A stretch of DNA of 61,879 nt from positions 1 through 61,879 of the forward strand of contig JAFTLD010000004.1 in assembly GCA_017452945.1 (NCBI GenBank). Direction: 5' to 3'. Below, one piece after another: positions 1-10,500 of this stretch. Positions within the stretch are counted from its first letter, which is position 1, and each line of letters begins with the position of its first letter. Below the pieces are notes generated by a model. The model did not search any database and was not told where the DNA came from. It worked only from the letters and a program-made list of their open reading frames with translations. Made by a program: the position numbers and the translations under genes. Origin of the DNA: Clostridia bacterium. GTDB lineage: Bacteria > Bacillota_A > Clostridia > Oscillospirales > CAG-272.

Positions 1-157
1 CTTCGCGGCACCTCCCGCAGCGGGGAGGCTCATTTACGCATCCGCTTTTGTTGATTTATCTGCTCGGATGAAAGTTTTTTGGGTACCGTTACCGATTGCT
101 CATCCGAGAGGCGCGGTTGCCCAACGCAAAGCCTCCCCGCTGCGGGAGGTACCGCGA
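1..157. repeat. MITE-like inverted repeat, partly outside the window
   Basis: Arms at 1-30 and 128-157 are reverse complements with one mismatch. Each contains the self-complementary core CCTCCCGCAGCGGGGAGG. The roughly 97 bp between the arms hold no credible gene. The same core recurs at 41625-41678 and a related one at 47990-48129, so this is a dispersed family. No transposase is present; mobilisation in trans is inference. Sequence just right of the second arm (158-190) may belong to a longer element whose left end is cut off. Confidence 0.7.
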
Positions 158-213
158 AGCGGTGGTGGGGGTTCCTATACGGACGCTCCTTCAACAAAGG
201 CCAAACACGAAAA

Positions 214-235
214 AGCCACCACATACGTGATGGCT
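214..235 (+). terminator. Intrinsic terminator, first of a tandem pair
   Basis: Stem AGCCA-C-CAC pairs with GTG-A-TGGCT around a 4-base loop and is followed by a T-rich tract on the plus strand. It would stop transcripts entering from the left, converging on the end of the minus-strand opp operon. Confidence 0.55.
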
Positions 236-258
236 AATTTCTTTTTTTGTTAATTTTG

Positions 259-283
259 CAGCCCAATCGGGCTGTGTTTTTTT
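259..283 (+). terminator. Intrinsic terminator, second of a tandem pair
   Basis: CAGCCC pairs with GGGCTG over an AATC loop, followed by TG and seven T. A nearly identical TAATTTTG-AGCCC-loop-GGGCT-T element lies at 21650-21670, also facing the 3' end of a minus-strand operon. Confidence 0.6.
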
Positions 284-293
284 ATTTGTCGTG

Positions 294-551
294 TTAACTT
301 GCCAGTGTGAAAATGATCCACGTGATCAGGAATGATACGAAAATGATGCCCAGCGTGATCATCATGGACCAGAACATCAGCTTGACTGCTGCAAAATAGG
401 TTCTTGCTTGCTCGCGAAGCGTACCCTTAACACCGGGATCGCGCGGCTTTTGGCCGGGGCGACGGTTGGCGTCCTCCAATGGCTGCATATCCACTACGGT
501 CGAGCCGTCGTCTACGTAGCGGATCTTTTGCTTTTTCTCTTTTTTTGCCAT
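294..551 (-). CDS. Small single-pass membrane protein at the end of the opp operon
   Basis: An 85-residue protein with a lysine-rich start, a polar charged segment (about residues 10-50) and one hydrophobic helix near residues 58-82. The predicted topology is N-terminus in, with the helix at the extreme C-terminus. It begins 3 bp after the oppF stop, so it belongs to the same transcript. I do not recognise a named family. Position suggests an accessory of the peptide transporter, but this is inference. The second opp operon in this window also ends in a small membrane protein (61259-61693), unrelated in sequence as far as I can see. A gene-sized unit with no competing frame makes it likely real. 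Confidence 0.7.
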   Translation of the reverse strand: MAKKEKKQKIRYVDDGSTVVDMQPLEDANRRPGQKPRDPGVKGTLREQARTYFAAVKLMFWSMMITLGIIFVSFLITWIIFTLAS

Positions 552-554
552 ATC

Positions 555-1673
555 TTATTCCTCGGAATACATATGGCAAGCTGCAAAGTGGCCGGGCTCT
601 ATCTCGCGGTACTCGGGCGTGATGTGCTTGCAGACCTCCTTGGCGTAGGGGCATCTGGTATGGAAGCGGCAGCCCTTGGGCGGATTTGCGGGAGAGGGGA
701 TGTCACCGTTCAGAACCATACGCTGCATTTTTGCGTCGGGGTCGGGATTGGGAATGGCCGAGAACAGCGCTTGGGTGTAAGGATGCAGCGGATTGTCAAA
801 AATATCCTTTTTCTCACCGAACTCTACCATGGAACCCAGATACATGACACCGATCTTGTCTGAGATAAACTTGACGACAGACAGATCGTGCGAGATGAAC
901 AGATAGGTCAGATTCATCGATTTTTGAAGCTCTTTTAAGAGATTGATGATCTGCGCCTGAATGGATACGTCGAGAGCGGATACGGGCTCGTCACAAATCA
1001 CAAGCTTGGGATTTACCGAAAGCGCACGCGCAATGCAGATACGCTGACGCTGACCGCCCGAAAATTCGTGAGGATAACGCTCGTAGTAATAATCGCGCAG
1101 ACCGCATTTTTCCATCAGATCCAGTACGTAAGCCTTGACCTCCTTCTCGGGTACGATCTTGTGCACGCGCACAGGCTCGGAGAGGATATCGCCTACCGTG
1201 CTTCTGGGGGGCAGGGAGGAATAGGGGTCTTGGAAAATGATCTGCATTTCGGTACGCAGCTTTCTCATCTGAGAAGAGGAATATTTGGTAATATCCTTGC
1301 CGTCAAACAAGATCTGACCGCCGCTGGAGGGGTGCAGCTTGAGAATGGTTCTGCCCATGGTGGTTTTACCACAGCCCGATTCGCCAACAATGCCAAGCGT
1401 TTCACCCGGCTTTAAGATAAAGGAAACGTCATCCACCGCAATCAGCTCCTGCTGAACCTTGCCTGTCAGGGATTTCTTGATGGGGAAAGCCTTGCGCAGG
1501 TGTCTGACCTCCAAAAGGGCATCGGGGTTGGGCTCTTTTTCTGCGTCTGCCTTGATTGCTGCGGCTTTGGCTTCGGCAAGCTTGGCAGCTTCTTGCTCAT
1601 CGTCATAGGAGGTTGTGTCGTCGGGCAGCTCTTGCCAGCGCGCAAGCGCGCTTTGATAGGTGATATCAGCCAT
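555..1673 (-). CDS. oppF: Oligopeptide ABC transporter ATP-binding protein OppF
   Basis: This is one of the two ATPases that power peptide import through OppBC at the inner face of the membrane. The sequence shows Walker A GESGCGKTT, Q-loop FQDPYSSLPPR, signature SGGQRQR, Walker B VICDEPVSALD and the switch histidine SHDL. The C-terminal OppD/F-type cysteine-rich tail (CRFHTRCPYA) fits the family's usual iron-sulfur or metal-binding segment. An N-terminal extension of about 55 residues precedes the ABC fold. Two ATGs lie 6 bp apart. The downstream one was chosen because GGAGG sits 9 nt before it, against only 3 nt for the upstream one. It overlaps the oppD stop by 8 bp, implying translational coupling. 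Confidence 0.93.
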   Translation of the reverse strand: MADITYQSALARWQELPDDTTSYDDEQEAAKLAEAKAAAIKADAEKEPNPDALLEVRHLRKAFPIKKSLTGKVQQELIAVDDVSFILKPGETLGIVGESGCGKTTMGRTILKLHPSSGGQILFDGKDITKYSSSQMRKLRTEMQIIFQDPYSSLPPRSTVGDILSEPVRVHKIVPEKEVKAYVLDLMEKCGLRDYYYERYPHEFSGGQRQRICIARALSVNPKLVICDEPVSALDVSIQAQIINLLKELQKSMNLTYLFISHDLSVVKFISDKIGVMYLGSMVEFGEKKDIFDNPLHPYTQALFSAIPNPDPDAKMQRMVLNGDIPSPANPPKGCRFHTRCPYAKEVCKHITPEYREIEPGHFAACHMYSEE

Positions 1674-2814
1674 TTGCATTTCCCTCCTTATTATAAAGAT
1701 GGCAGGATACGAAGTGGGTGGGGCTGACCTGAATTATGTCGGGATAGTCACCGCCGCACTTGTCACAGCACCGATCGCAACGCTCCTTGAAATAGCAGTG
1801 CGTCGGCATATTAACGGGGTTCGGCACGTTGCCGGGGATATTGAACAGGGTGTCGCTGTTGCTTTGCATGGTGGGCTTGGATTTCTGCAGGCCGATGGTG
1901 TAGGGATGCATGGGATTTTTGAAGATCTCCTGCACGGTACCCATTTCGATCACCTTGCCTGCATACATGACCACCACGAAGTCTGCCATTTCGGCAATGA
2001 CGCCAAGGTCGTGCGTGATCAGCATGATAGAGCCGTTGATCTTGTCCTTCAGATCGCGCAAAAGGTCTAAGATCTGCGCCTGAATGGTCACGTCCAGCGC
2101 GGTGGTGGGCTCGTCTGCAATGATCAGACGGGGATTGCACACCAGCGCCATCGAGATCATGACACGCTGACGCATGCCGCCCGAAAGCTCGTGAGGGTAG
2201 GAGTTGTACACGCGCTCGGGTGCTGCAATGCCCACAAGCTTGAGCATTTCCAGCGAGCGTGCCTGCGCCTGCTCGGCAGTTGCCTCGGGGTTGTGGATAT
2301 AGGTGACTTCGTCCAACTGGTCGCCAATCGTGAAGATGGGATTGAGCGAGGTCATGGGCTCCTGAAAGATCATGGCGATCTCCTTGCCGCGGATGCGGTG
2401 GATCTCACTGATCGGCATTTGCGCGATATCGTAGGTCTTGTCCTCGGCAGCAAATCGGATCGCACCGGAATAGATCTGACCCGTGGGCCCTTGCAAAAGG
2501 CGCATGATGGACATGCTTGTTACGCTCTTGCCGCAGCCGGACTCGCCCACGATACCGACCGTTTTGTTTTTGGGAATATTGAAGGAAACACCGTTGACTG
2601 CCTTGACCACACCTTGGTCGGTAAAGAAGTAGGTGTGCAGATCGTCGATCTCCAGAATGTTGTTCTCATCCTTCATTTCGCAAAGAAATTCTTCTTCCTT
2701 TGCGCGGCGGTGCTTTTTGGCCTCCAGCGCCATCATGATCTTTTTGTTTTGCTTGGCAATGGCGCGGATCTCACGTCCCGAGAGATAGGAGGATTTCTTT
2801 TTTTGTTGTTTCAT
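1666..2814 (-). CDS. oppD: Oligopeptide ABC transporter ATP-binding protein OppD
   Basis: This is the partner ATPase of OppF. It has Walker [10 protein letters not shown]-loop [10 protein letters not shown], signature SGGMRQR, Walker [12 protein letters not shown] and the THDL switch, all at normal spacing in a 382-residue chain. The C-terminal [14 protein letters not shown] cluster is the oligopeptide-transporter extension (oligo_HPY type) and is unusually rich in cysteine. An unusually basic N-terminal leader of about 50 residues precedes the ABC domain. It sits 14 bp downstream of oppC and overlaps oppF. Unlike the OppD at 57823-59991, this one has no insertion between Q-loop and signature, so the two operons make a useful comparison. 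Confidence 0.93.
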   Translation of the reverse strand: MKQQKKKSSYLSGREIRAIAKQNKKIMMALEAKKHRRAKEEEFLCEMKDENNILEIDDLHTYFFTDQGVVKAVNGVSFNIPKNKTVGIVGESGCGKSVTSMSIMRLLQGPTGQIYSGAIRFAAEDKTYDIAQMPISEIHRIRGKEIAMIFQEPMTSLNPIFTIGDQLDEVTYIHNPEATAEQAQARSLEMLKLVGIAAPERVYNSYPHELSGGMRQRVMISMALVCNPRLIIADEPTTALDVTIQAQILDLLRDLKDKINGSIMLITHDLGVIAEMADFVVVMYAGKVIEMGTVQEIFKNPMHPYTIGLQKSKPTMQSNSDTLFNIPGNVPNPVNMPTHCYFKERCDRCCDKCGGDYPDIIQVSPTHFVSCHLYNKEGNANG

Positions 2815-2828
2815 GCTTGTCCTCCTCC

Positions 2829-3890
2829 TTATCTTCTCATCTTGGGGTCAAGCGCGTCGCGCAGACCGTCGCCCACAAAGTTGAAGCCCAGCACTGCCAT
2901 AATAATGCAGAGTCCGGGAGGGCCCCAGATGTTGAAATAGTTTTGCAGAATGTTGGTGTCGTTTGCCGCGTTGATCATGGTACCCCATGCAGCAAACTGT
3001 TCGGGCGCACCCAGACCTAAGTAGGTCAGGGATGCCTCGTAAAGGATCATGGAGCCAAGGCTGAGCGTCATGGAAACGATCAGCTGAGGCAGCACGTTGG
3101 GGATCAGATGCTTGAAGATCTTACGCACGGTGCTGTAACCCATTGCTTCGGCTGCAACCATGTATTCCTGCTCGCGCAGGGAAAGGATCTGACCGCGTAC
3201 CAGTCTTGCCGTGCCCGACCAGGAGATCAGCGCAAGAAAGGCCATGAGGTAATAGATGCGGTGCTGCGGCTCGATCTCAATCGGGAAATTCTCGGTTTTA
3301 CTCCATGCATCCAGCACCGTACCCACGACCAGCATGATCGGGATACCGGGCAAGCACATCAGCACGTCACATACGCGCATGATGATATTGTCCACAATGC
3401 CGCCAAAGTAACCGGCAATGCCGCCGAATACCACACCGATGGCAGCGATGACGAAGACTGTCAGAAAGCTGATGGTCAGCGAGATTCTGCCGCCGTACAT
3501 CAGTCTTGCCAGTACGTCCTTGCCCGTTTTGTCCGTGCCGAGCGGATGCTCCCACGAGGGCTTGGCAAGCGAGTTGGTGGTTTCGTGTGTTTCCTCAAGC
3601 TGATAGTAGGAGTGCTCCACACCGTTTTCATCCACGTAGGTGATCAGCGTTTGAATATACTCTGTCTTACCCGAATAGTCTACCTCGGTCTGACCCCATT
3701 GCGTGTAAAACAGAGGGCCAAGCCAGCAGAAGGCAAACAGGAAGACGATCAGCACAAGGCCAAGGATAGAGAGCTTGGAGCGGAAGAAGCGGCGCATGAC
3801 CATGCGTCCGGGGGACATCAGCCGCACGTTTTTGTCCAGCGGCTCGTCCTGTGCGGGGGCATTTTGTATTTTGTTTTCAGTATCGTTCAT
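2829..3890 (-). CDS. oppC: Oligopeptide ABC transporter permease OppC
   Basis: A membrane permease of the BPD_transp_1 family. A cytoplasmic N-terminus leads to TM1 (about residues 38-60). An extracytoplasmic segment of roughly 75 residues follows, ending in the conserved [16 protein letters not shown] motif, then five further helices. The EAA-type cytoplasmic loop is visible as [20 protein letters not shown], the site that docks the ATPases. The C-terminus is the typical [13 protein letters not shown]. At 353 residues it is slightly long for OppC because of the TM1-TM2 segment. It lies 12 bp after oppB. Confidence 0.93.
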   Translation of the reverse strand: MNDTENKIQNAPAQDEPLDKNVRLMSPGRMVMRRFFRSKLSILGLVLIVFLFAFCWLGPLFYTQWGQTEVDYSGKTEYIQTLITYVDENGVEHSYYQLEETHETTNSLAKPSWEHPLGTDKTGKDVLARLMYGGRISLTISFLTVFVIAAIGVVFGGIAGYFGGIVDNIIMRVCDVLMCLPGIPIMLVVGTVLDAWSKTENFPIEIEPQHRIYYLMAFLALISWSGTARLVRGQILSLREQEYMVAAEAMGYSTVRKIFKHLIPNVLPQLIVSMTLSLGSMILYEASLTYLGLGAPEQFAAWGTMINAANDTNILQNYFNIWGPPGLCIIMAVLGFNFVGDGLRDALDPKMRR

Positions 3891-3902
3891 ACAGCAGCCT
3901 CC

Positions 3903-4940
3903 TTAACCAAGCTTGACTCTGGGGTCAACCACTGCGTACATGATATCGGCAAGCAGTACGCCTACGATACTCAGTACGGCCAAGAAGAGGTTGTAGCCCA
4001 TGATAAAGGGAATGTCGGCAACCAGCGTGGCCTGGTAAGCCATGTTACCGATGCCGGGCAGGCCGAACACCTGCTCGGTAATGATGGCACCCGAGAAGAG
4101 CGAGGGCAAAAGTCCTGCCAGCGAGGTGACAAGCGGGATCAGCGTGTTTCTGAATGCGTGCTTGTAAATGACCTTGGTTTCGCTAAGTCCCTTGGCACGG
4201 GCGGTACGGATGTAATCCGAGCCCAACACCTCGAGCATATTGGTTCTGGTCATTCTCATTCTGCCGCCGATGCTCAGCACCACGACGGTGGTAATGGGGA
4301 TGACGAGGTAGGAAACGTAGTCAAGCAGCAGCGCGATGCCCGAATAGTCCATGGATGCCGAGCCAAGACCCGAGGATGGGAACCATCCCAGCTGCATGGC
4401 AAATATGTTTTTGAGGATCTGCCCGAAGAAGAAGGAGGGCAGGGAGATACCGATCATGACAAGGATGGTGACGAAGTAGTCGCGGAAGGAGTATTGGTGC
4501 GTGGCCGCCGTGATGCCAAGGGGAATGGCGATCAGGAATTCAAACACGGTTGCAATGGCCGCCACCGCAAAGGATACCCACATATTCTGGGCTATGACGT
4601 CGGCAACGGGCTGCTGGAATTTGAAGCTGTCGCCAAAGTCCAGAAATTTCAGGGTTTGCGTACCGTCGTCGGCTGTATCCATGTGCGGGATGATCTTTCC
4701 CACCCAAGTGAAATAGCCCTTGATAATGCCGCCCACCGTGCCGTCGGTGCCGTATCCGTATTCTTCCTGCATGGCCTTCATGGTTTCCTCGGTGACGCCT
4801 TCGCCCTTGGCGTTGATCTCGGCAATCTTGGTCGAAATGTAGTCCATGGGCATCAGCTGGATTAGCGTGAAAATGATGACGGATACGCAGAACAGAATCA
4901 GAACCGACAAAGCAAGTCGTTTGATAATATATTTCAGCAT
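3903..4940 (-). CDS. oppB: Oligopeptide ABC transporter permease OppB
   Basis: An inner-membrane permease of the OppB/DppB class with 345 residues. The N-terminal helix starts MLKYIIKRLALSVLIL. An extracytoplasmic loop follows (about residues 30-105), then five helices. The EAA loop is RTARAKGLSETKVIYKHAFR and the ending is the typical DIMYAVVDPRVKLG. It forms the heterodimeric channel with OppC. It starts 18 bp after oppA and has a good ribosome binding site. Confidence 0.93.
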   Translation of the reverse strand: MLKYIIKRLALSVLILFCVSVIIFTLIQLMPMDYISTKIAEINAKGEGVTEETMKAMQEEYGYGTDGTVGGIIKGYFTWVGKIIPHMDTADDGTQTLKFLDFGDSFKFQQPVADVIAQNMWVSFAVAAIATVFEFLIAIPLGITAATHQYSFRDYFVTILVMIGISLPSFFFGQILKNIFAMQLGWFPSSGLGSASMDYSGIALLLDYVSYLVIPITTVVVLSIGGRMRMTRTNMLEVLGSDYIRTARAKGLSETKVIYKHAFRNTLIPLVTSLAGLLPSLFSGAIITEQVFGLPGIGNMAYQATLVADIPFIMGYNLFLAVLSIVGVLLADIMYAVVDPRVKLG

Positions 4941-4958
4941 ATTTGTGTACCCCCTTGA

Positions 4959-7529
4959 TTAGTTTGCGAATTCGATCTCCCAGATGTGCTCAAGCGGAGA
5001 CGTATAGGGGTTGATCTCTGCGGGCAGGGAGGTGGAATCGATCACTTTTGCATTGTAAGCGTACAGGGTTTTTCTCTGGTAAACGGGGAGCTCGATAGCA
5101 AGATCCAGCACGTATCCCATTGCTTCCTTGTAAAGCTCGGTGCGCTCGTCCTGGTCTGTGGTCTCACGTGCCAGGTCAATGACCTCGCTGAGCATGCTCA
5201 GAATGGCATTTTCCTCGGGATAGGAGGCGGGAGAGCCCAAGATCTCGCGGTAACCCCATGCCAGCGTACTGGATGCGGTGGAGTTCTTATGGTAGACCTG
5301 ATACATATCGGGGTCAACCGTCGTACCCCAAGCTGCAGCCCAAACGGCCAGAGAGCCGGTGGAGAGCTTGGTCAGCGCCTGAGTATCGGGAACGATCTCA
5401 ATATCCCAGCCGCACTCGTTGAGCAGTGCCTGCGCACTCTCAAAGACCTTATAAGCGGGGTGGTCGGTCAGGTCTGCTCCTGCAATGGTAAAGGTGATGG
5501 AAAGTCTGCTGTCACCCTCGGAAACGCCCGCTGCCGCCATGTAATCCTGAATGGTCTGCTTGGCGGTTTCGCGGTCGAAGTTGATCGCGGGGTACTCGTG
5601 ACCGTTGTCACGGCTGGGGTTGCCGTTTTCCATGGGATATGCCCAGCTGACCGTGGACATGGGCCAGTAAATGGTACTTGCCGTACCCGTGCTGTAGTAT
5701 TCCAGCGCAAGACCGGTGTCCATTGCACACATGATGGCCTTACGCAGGTTGATATCCTGCACTTTGCCGGCATTGATGCCGATGTAACCGTAACCGAGCT
5801 GATCGGTGTAGGTGCTCTTGATGCCTCTGGAGGCAAGATTGTTGATGCGCTCAATGTTTTCCTGCGTGTACTGGGGGGTGACGAAGTGGACTTCTCCCTT
5901 TTCCAGCGCGTCCAGCGCGTTGGTGGCGCTGACTACCTGATAGCGCAGCTTTTCGATCTTGGGCGTACCCATCATGAAGTTTTCGTTTGCCTTGAAGTAA
6001 ACGATGTTGTTGACGTAGAATTCTGCGCCCGTGGGGTTGTCAGCGTTGTTTCTGTTGGTTGCCTTGTAAGGGCCTGCGCCCACGGGAACCTTGGTGACCT
6101 CACTTGCGCGGATGGTGTCCGACATAAAGTCAAAGGATCCGTAGTCCACACCGAATTTGTTATTGGGGATATCCACGGTGTAGCCCTGCGCGTAATAGTG
6201 TTGGGGAGCTACCGAGAAGGCGAAGTTCCAGATCGCCTTGGGGTCAACGCCGTTGATGGTGATCTGCAGCACGTCGTATTCGTCGCGGTTGGCGGGCGTA
6301 CCGTCTGCCGCGTGCTCGTGCGCAACGGTGTAGTAGCCGTTATTGGCTTCTACTTCGTATACGTCGGTGGTGTGACCCAGAGAAACGATACCGGAGATGT
6401 TGGGAACCAGCAGCGTGCCGTCGCCCGACATGTTCTCGCGCAGAATGACTGACGTCGCCTGTGCGCTGTATTCGGTCAGCAGCGTGTTGGCGGTTGCCCA
6501 ATACTGCAGAATGATGTGCAGCTCCTGGTCGATCTTCTGGTTGTAAACGTACTCGATCGCCTTTTCCTTGGTGGTCACAACGTCGGGGGAGTAGTTGCGG
6601 GTCACCTTTTTGATCTTGGTTTTGATATCCTTGTTGGTCACAGGGTCTTTTTCGTACTCAATGGTGACAAAGCCCTCGGCAAACATAAAGGATGTGATTT
6701 CATCGAATTCACCCGTTTCCTTGTAAGGCGTGTCGGTGTAGGAGGCAGAGGCGGACACGTAGTCGGTCTCCAGCTCCTTTTTGAATTCGGAGAGTGTCAG
6801 CTCGTAGTCTGCAAGCAGCTGGTCTGTGGTAACCGAGGCGTGATCGTTGGAAACCGCCTCCTTGTAGCCCTTGGAAAGGCCTGCGCTTGCAATGGCTGCT
6901 ACCATGGTATCGTAATCTGCGCTGTAAGAGCCTGCGGTATCGGTTCTGCCCACCTGCTTGTACAGGTTGATCAGCTCGTTGATGCGGTTCTTTGCGCGGG
7001 AGGAGGCAAGCTCGGCAATGACCTCGCTTGTGTCGTCCGTACCCGATCCCTTGGTCTGCGTGCGGTAGTCCTGCAGGCCAACGATATCGGTGGAGTACAT
7101 GGTGGAGGAGCCTGTGTAGACGGGGTCGAGGTAAACGTACATGTTGAACAACACGTCCTCAATGGTCAGGGGCTCTCCGTCCGAGAATTTGATGCCGTTT
7201 TTGATGACAAAGGTGTATGTGGTGGTATCTGCGATATCGTCGTAGTTGATGGCGTAATCCTTGACTACGACCGCTTCCTCGTCACCGCAGGCAACCGTGA
7301 CCTGGCCGTTTTCATAGCCTGTGGTCAGCATGGCGATCTGCGTCATGGCAACGATGGTCGCATCGGGGGCGGTGGTGGAATAGAAGGGATTGAAAACACC
7401 GTCAAGCGCGTCGGTCATAACCACCAAAGCGTCGGGCTTCCCAGTGTTTTGGCCGCATGCGCTCAGCACGCACAGCGTACTGAGCAGCATAGCAGCACAG
7501 AGAAGCAAGGAAAGGATCTTTTTATTCAT
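4959..7529 (-). CDS. oppA: Peptide-binding lipoprotein OppA (SBP family 5)
   Basis: A substrate-binding lipoprotein anchored outside the membrane that delivers peptides to OppBC. A signal peptide with lipobox LSAC puts the lipidated cysteine at about residue 25. The family-5 start (DALVVMTDALDGVFNPFYS) and the DGEPLTIEDVLFNMYVYLDP region are clear. At 856 residues it is far longer than the usual 500-600. A helical, charged insert is visible around residues 160-300. The start at 7529 is chosen for the AAAGGAGG site 11 bp upstream and because the longer reading has no signal peptide. It begins 22 bp after the protease stop, so co-transcription is likely. Confidence 0.92.
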   Translation of the reverse strand: MNKKILSLLLCAAMLLSTLCVLSACGQNTGKPDALVVMTDALDGVFNPFYSTTAPDATIVAMTQIAMLTTGYENGQVTVACGDEEAVVVKDYAINYDDIADTTTYTFVIKNGIKFSDGEPLTIEDVLFNMYVYLDPVYTGSSTMYSTDIVGLQDYRTQTKGSGTDDTSEVIAELASSRAKNRINELINLYKQVGRTDTAGSYSADYDTMVAAIASAGLSKGYKEAVSNDHASVTTDQLLADYELTLSEFKKELETDYVSASASYTDTPYKETGEFDEITSFMFAEGFVTIEYEKDPVTNKDIKTKIKKVTRNYSPDVVTTKEKAIEYVYNQKIDQELHIILQYWATANTLLTEYSAQATSVILRENMSGDGTLLVPNISGIVSLGHTTDVYEVEANNGYYTVAHEHAADGTPANRDEYDVLQITINGVDPKAIWNFAFSVAPQHYYAQGYTVDIPNNKFGVDYGSFDFMSDTIRASEVTKVPVGAGPYKATNRNNADNPTGAEFYVNNIVYFKANENFMMGTPKIEKLRYQVVSATNALDALEKGEVHFVTPQYTQENIERINNLASRGIKSTYTDQLGYGYIGINAGKVQDINLRKAIMCAMDTGLALEYYSTGTASTIYWPMSTVSWAYPMENGNPSRDNGHEYPAINFDRETAKQTIQDYMAAAGVSEGDSRLSITFTIAGADLTDHPAYKVFESAQALLNECGWDIEIVPDTQALTKLSTGSLAVWAAAWGTTVDPDMYQVYHKNSTASSTLAWGYREILGSPASYPEENAILSMLSEVIDLARETTDQDERTELYKEAMGYVLDLAIELPVYQRKTLYAYNAKVIDSTSLPAEINPYTSPLEHIWEIEFAN

Positions 7530-7551
7530 TTGTTCGTATCCTCCTTTTGTG

Positions 7552-10500
7552 TTAGTTCTGTTCACGTTTGGTGATGATGACTTCACCTGTTTCGGGGTTG
7601 AAGGTCAGGATGACGCGGGTTTTGTTGTCGCCCGTCGCCTCAACGCTGACGTTTTCTGCGCTGATGCCTGCCGTATTGCCGGCACCGGCAATCAAGCCGT
7701 AGGTTGCGACGTCCACGTCGTCAAGGAAGAGCGAAGGATCGATCAGGAGCTTACCGCTGACGGTCACGTTTTCAAGCGTGGCCTGATCCGAGATCGTGCC
7801 TGCCAAAAGACCGATGGTCGAGCCCTGCAGTCTGGAACCGATGGCTGTGTAGGTCACGTTTTCAAAGGTAAGGTCGGTAATGCTTGCGCCTGCACCGATA
7901 AAGCCGAACAAGCCACCCTGCTGTGCGCCGTTGGGCTGAACGACCGTGATGTTGGACATCTTGTGGCCGTTACCGATGATCTGACCTGTGAATTGGTTCT
8001 GACCCTTGTAGAAGTTGGTGGGCCAGATCGCACCCTTGACCGAGAAGTCGAGGTCTGCTTCGATGATGTAGTTGCCGTCCGCTCTTGCGTGCTTGTAAAG
8101 CTGCTTTGCAGAGCTGATCTTGAACCATGCGCCCTCCCACAAATCCACGTAAACGTCCATTGCGGGGGTGTTGCTTGTACCGTTTTCGTAGTTGATGTCA
8201 AGTCTGACGGGCTCGGTGATGGGCTGCGTCATTTCTTTGTCCGCGTAGATCGCGTTGGGTGTGCCGTCCAGCTTGGGGAATGCGCCGCCCAGCGAAACCG
8301 CGCCGTTGTTCCATGCAGGAACCGAGAGCTTGGAATTGGTGTAGGTCTGCAGCAGGACGGGAGCACCGCTCTGGTCGAGCTGATTGAGGTTATAGAGGTT
8401 GAATTGGATGCCGGGAACCCAAGCTGCGTAGAGCGTCAGAACCTCGTCCGCACCGGAATCAACCGAGGCGGGATCCACGCGCAGCGTGTCCGTATCAAAG
8501 TCCCAGCGGCCGGAGTAGATCCAGCCCTGCTCTCTGCCCGAGATCTCGGTCAGCTCACCGTATTCGTCCAAGGGTCTGCCCTGTTCGTCCACGCGAGGCT
8601 GACGGTCTGTGTACCAGCCTGCCAGCACGTGACCTGCGTAATCGACCACGTAAGCCTGCGCACCGCGCTTCTTGTCCTGCGGATCGAGCAGCGAGATCTG
8701 CACGTTGCCGTCCTCGTCCACCGTGTAGTCGTCCAAAGCGAAGATGTCCACGACCGTGACGTCACGGCCTGCGAACTGTCCTTCGCCTGCATCAAAGCGT
8801 ACGCTGACGGAATATCCCTCTTTATCAAGCTGCTTGTAGGGATCCTTCCACTGCGAGCCTGCGGAGGAGAAGAGCGTGACCATCATAAGCACGACCGCTG
8901 CGCAGATCGAACCGATGGCGATGATGGTGAAGATCTTGCCAAGCGGCACGGCGGAGAGCAGCTTTGCGAGCTTACTTTGCTGTCCGGGCTTGCCAAAGCT
9001 GATCGGCTTGTGCGGCTTGTTGAGCTTGACCGGCTTTTCCGAAAGCTTTGCCTTGGCTACCTTGCGCTTTTTGGCAGCTGCTTTGCATTCAGCTACGTAT
9101 TCGGGTGTGAATACCTTATGTGCAAGGATCGCGCAAAGAATCGCAAGGATCAGGGAGAGTGTACCGACAATGCCGAGTGCGATCGAAAGCACCAGGGTGA
9201 CGGGAACGCCCTTGGGCGTCTGCGGCTGCTCGGGAGCAGTAGAATCCTCGCCTGCAAGTGCTTCCAGGTCTGCAATTCTGCGCTCTGCGGCAGTCAGCTT
9301 TTCAAGATTGGTGACCAAAGCCTTCTGCTCGGTGGTGGAGATCTTGTCGTAAGCGGCTCTTGCGGCCTCTACAAGATGCTTGTGCTCAAGGGTCACCTTT
9401 TCGGGAATTGCGTCGATGGCGGCAATGGCTGCAAGCGTAATATCGTCTGCTGCTGCGCTGCCGTCCACGAAGGTGTCAAAGTACTGTGCAAAGATGAAGG
9501 AATCGTAGTGGTTCCCGTTGATCGGTCTGACCATGGTGATGGGGGAGTCAACGTGGCCCACGTAATCCATAAAGCTTGCACCGTAGTAGGTGTTGTAATA
9601 GTTGGTGTCGGCATTCCACATGTAATATTGGATAATGCCAAGACCGGGCTTTGTCAGGGTAGAGCCGTCTGCTGCGTAGAAGGTGTAATCACCGGTTGCG
9701 GGAATATTGTCGTAGCTTTCGTGATACAGTGCGTCAAATTCCTCCTCAAGGATGGGTGCGTTGTAAGAGGAGAAGGTGACAAGACGCAGCTCATCGCATC
9801 CGAAGAACGCCTTATGACCCAGTGCGCGCAGCGTGTAGGGGAGGATGACCTGCTTGACGGGTGTACCCGCAAAGGCCATCGCGGAGATGCGAACCGTATC
9901 GTCGGCTACCTGAACCTTGGTGTCGTCGCCCGTATAAGTGATCATTTCAAGACCCTTGGGAACCGTGCGGTACAGGTGACCGTCAATGACGTGTACGGTG
10001 TCGCTGATATCAAAGGTGTAGACGACGGTGGGGTACTCCTTGCCATTGAAGGAGGTGGTTTCAACCGTGGAGAATTTCTCCAAACGGCACATAGCGAACG
10101 GGTTGTCGCCCAGTTCCTTGAGTGCCGAGCCAAGCTTGACGGTGAAATCAGCCGCGTTTTCCTTATAGAACGCGTGCGTGCCGATGTAGGTTGCATTCGA
10201 AAGGTCTGCGCCGGGCAGGATGGAGTATGCGAACGCATAATCGCCAACGTAGCAAACGTTCTGCATGCCGCTCACGCTTGCAAGGGCGGTGTCGTATGCG
10301 AATGCGCCCTCGGAAACCGTGACTTCGGACGCACCGAAGGTCACGTCGGTCAGCTGATCGCAGTATGCAAAGGCATAAGTGCCAAGCGTCTTGATGCTGC
10401 CAAGGGTCAGGCTCTTGAGTGCCGTGGTATAGAAGGTGTTGCTGCCGATCTCGGTGACCTTGTCAAGGTTGATCTGGCAAAGGCTGCGGCAGTACAGGAA

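Noticed and set aside
3108..4865. 585-codon plus-strand frame over the OppB and OppC genes
   Set aside because: Antisense shadow of two unambiguous permease genes; no domain, no start signals.
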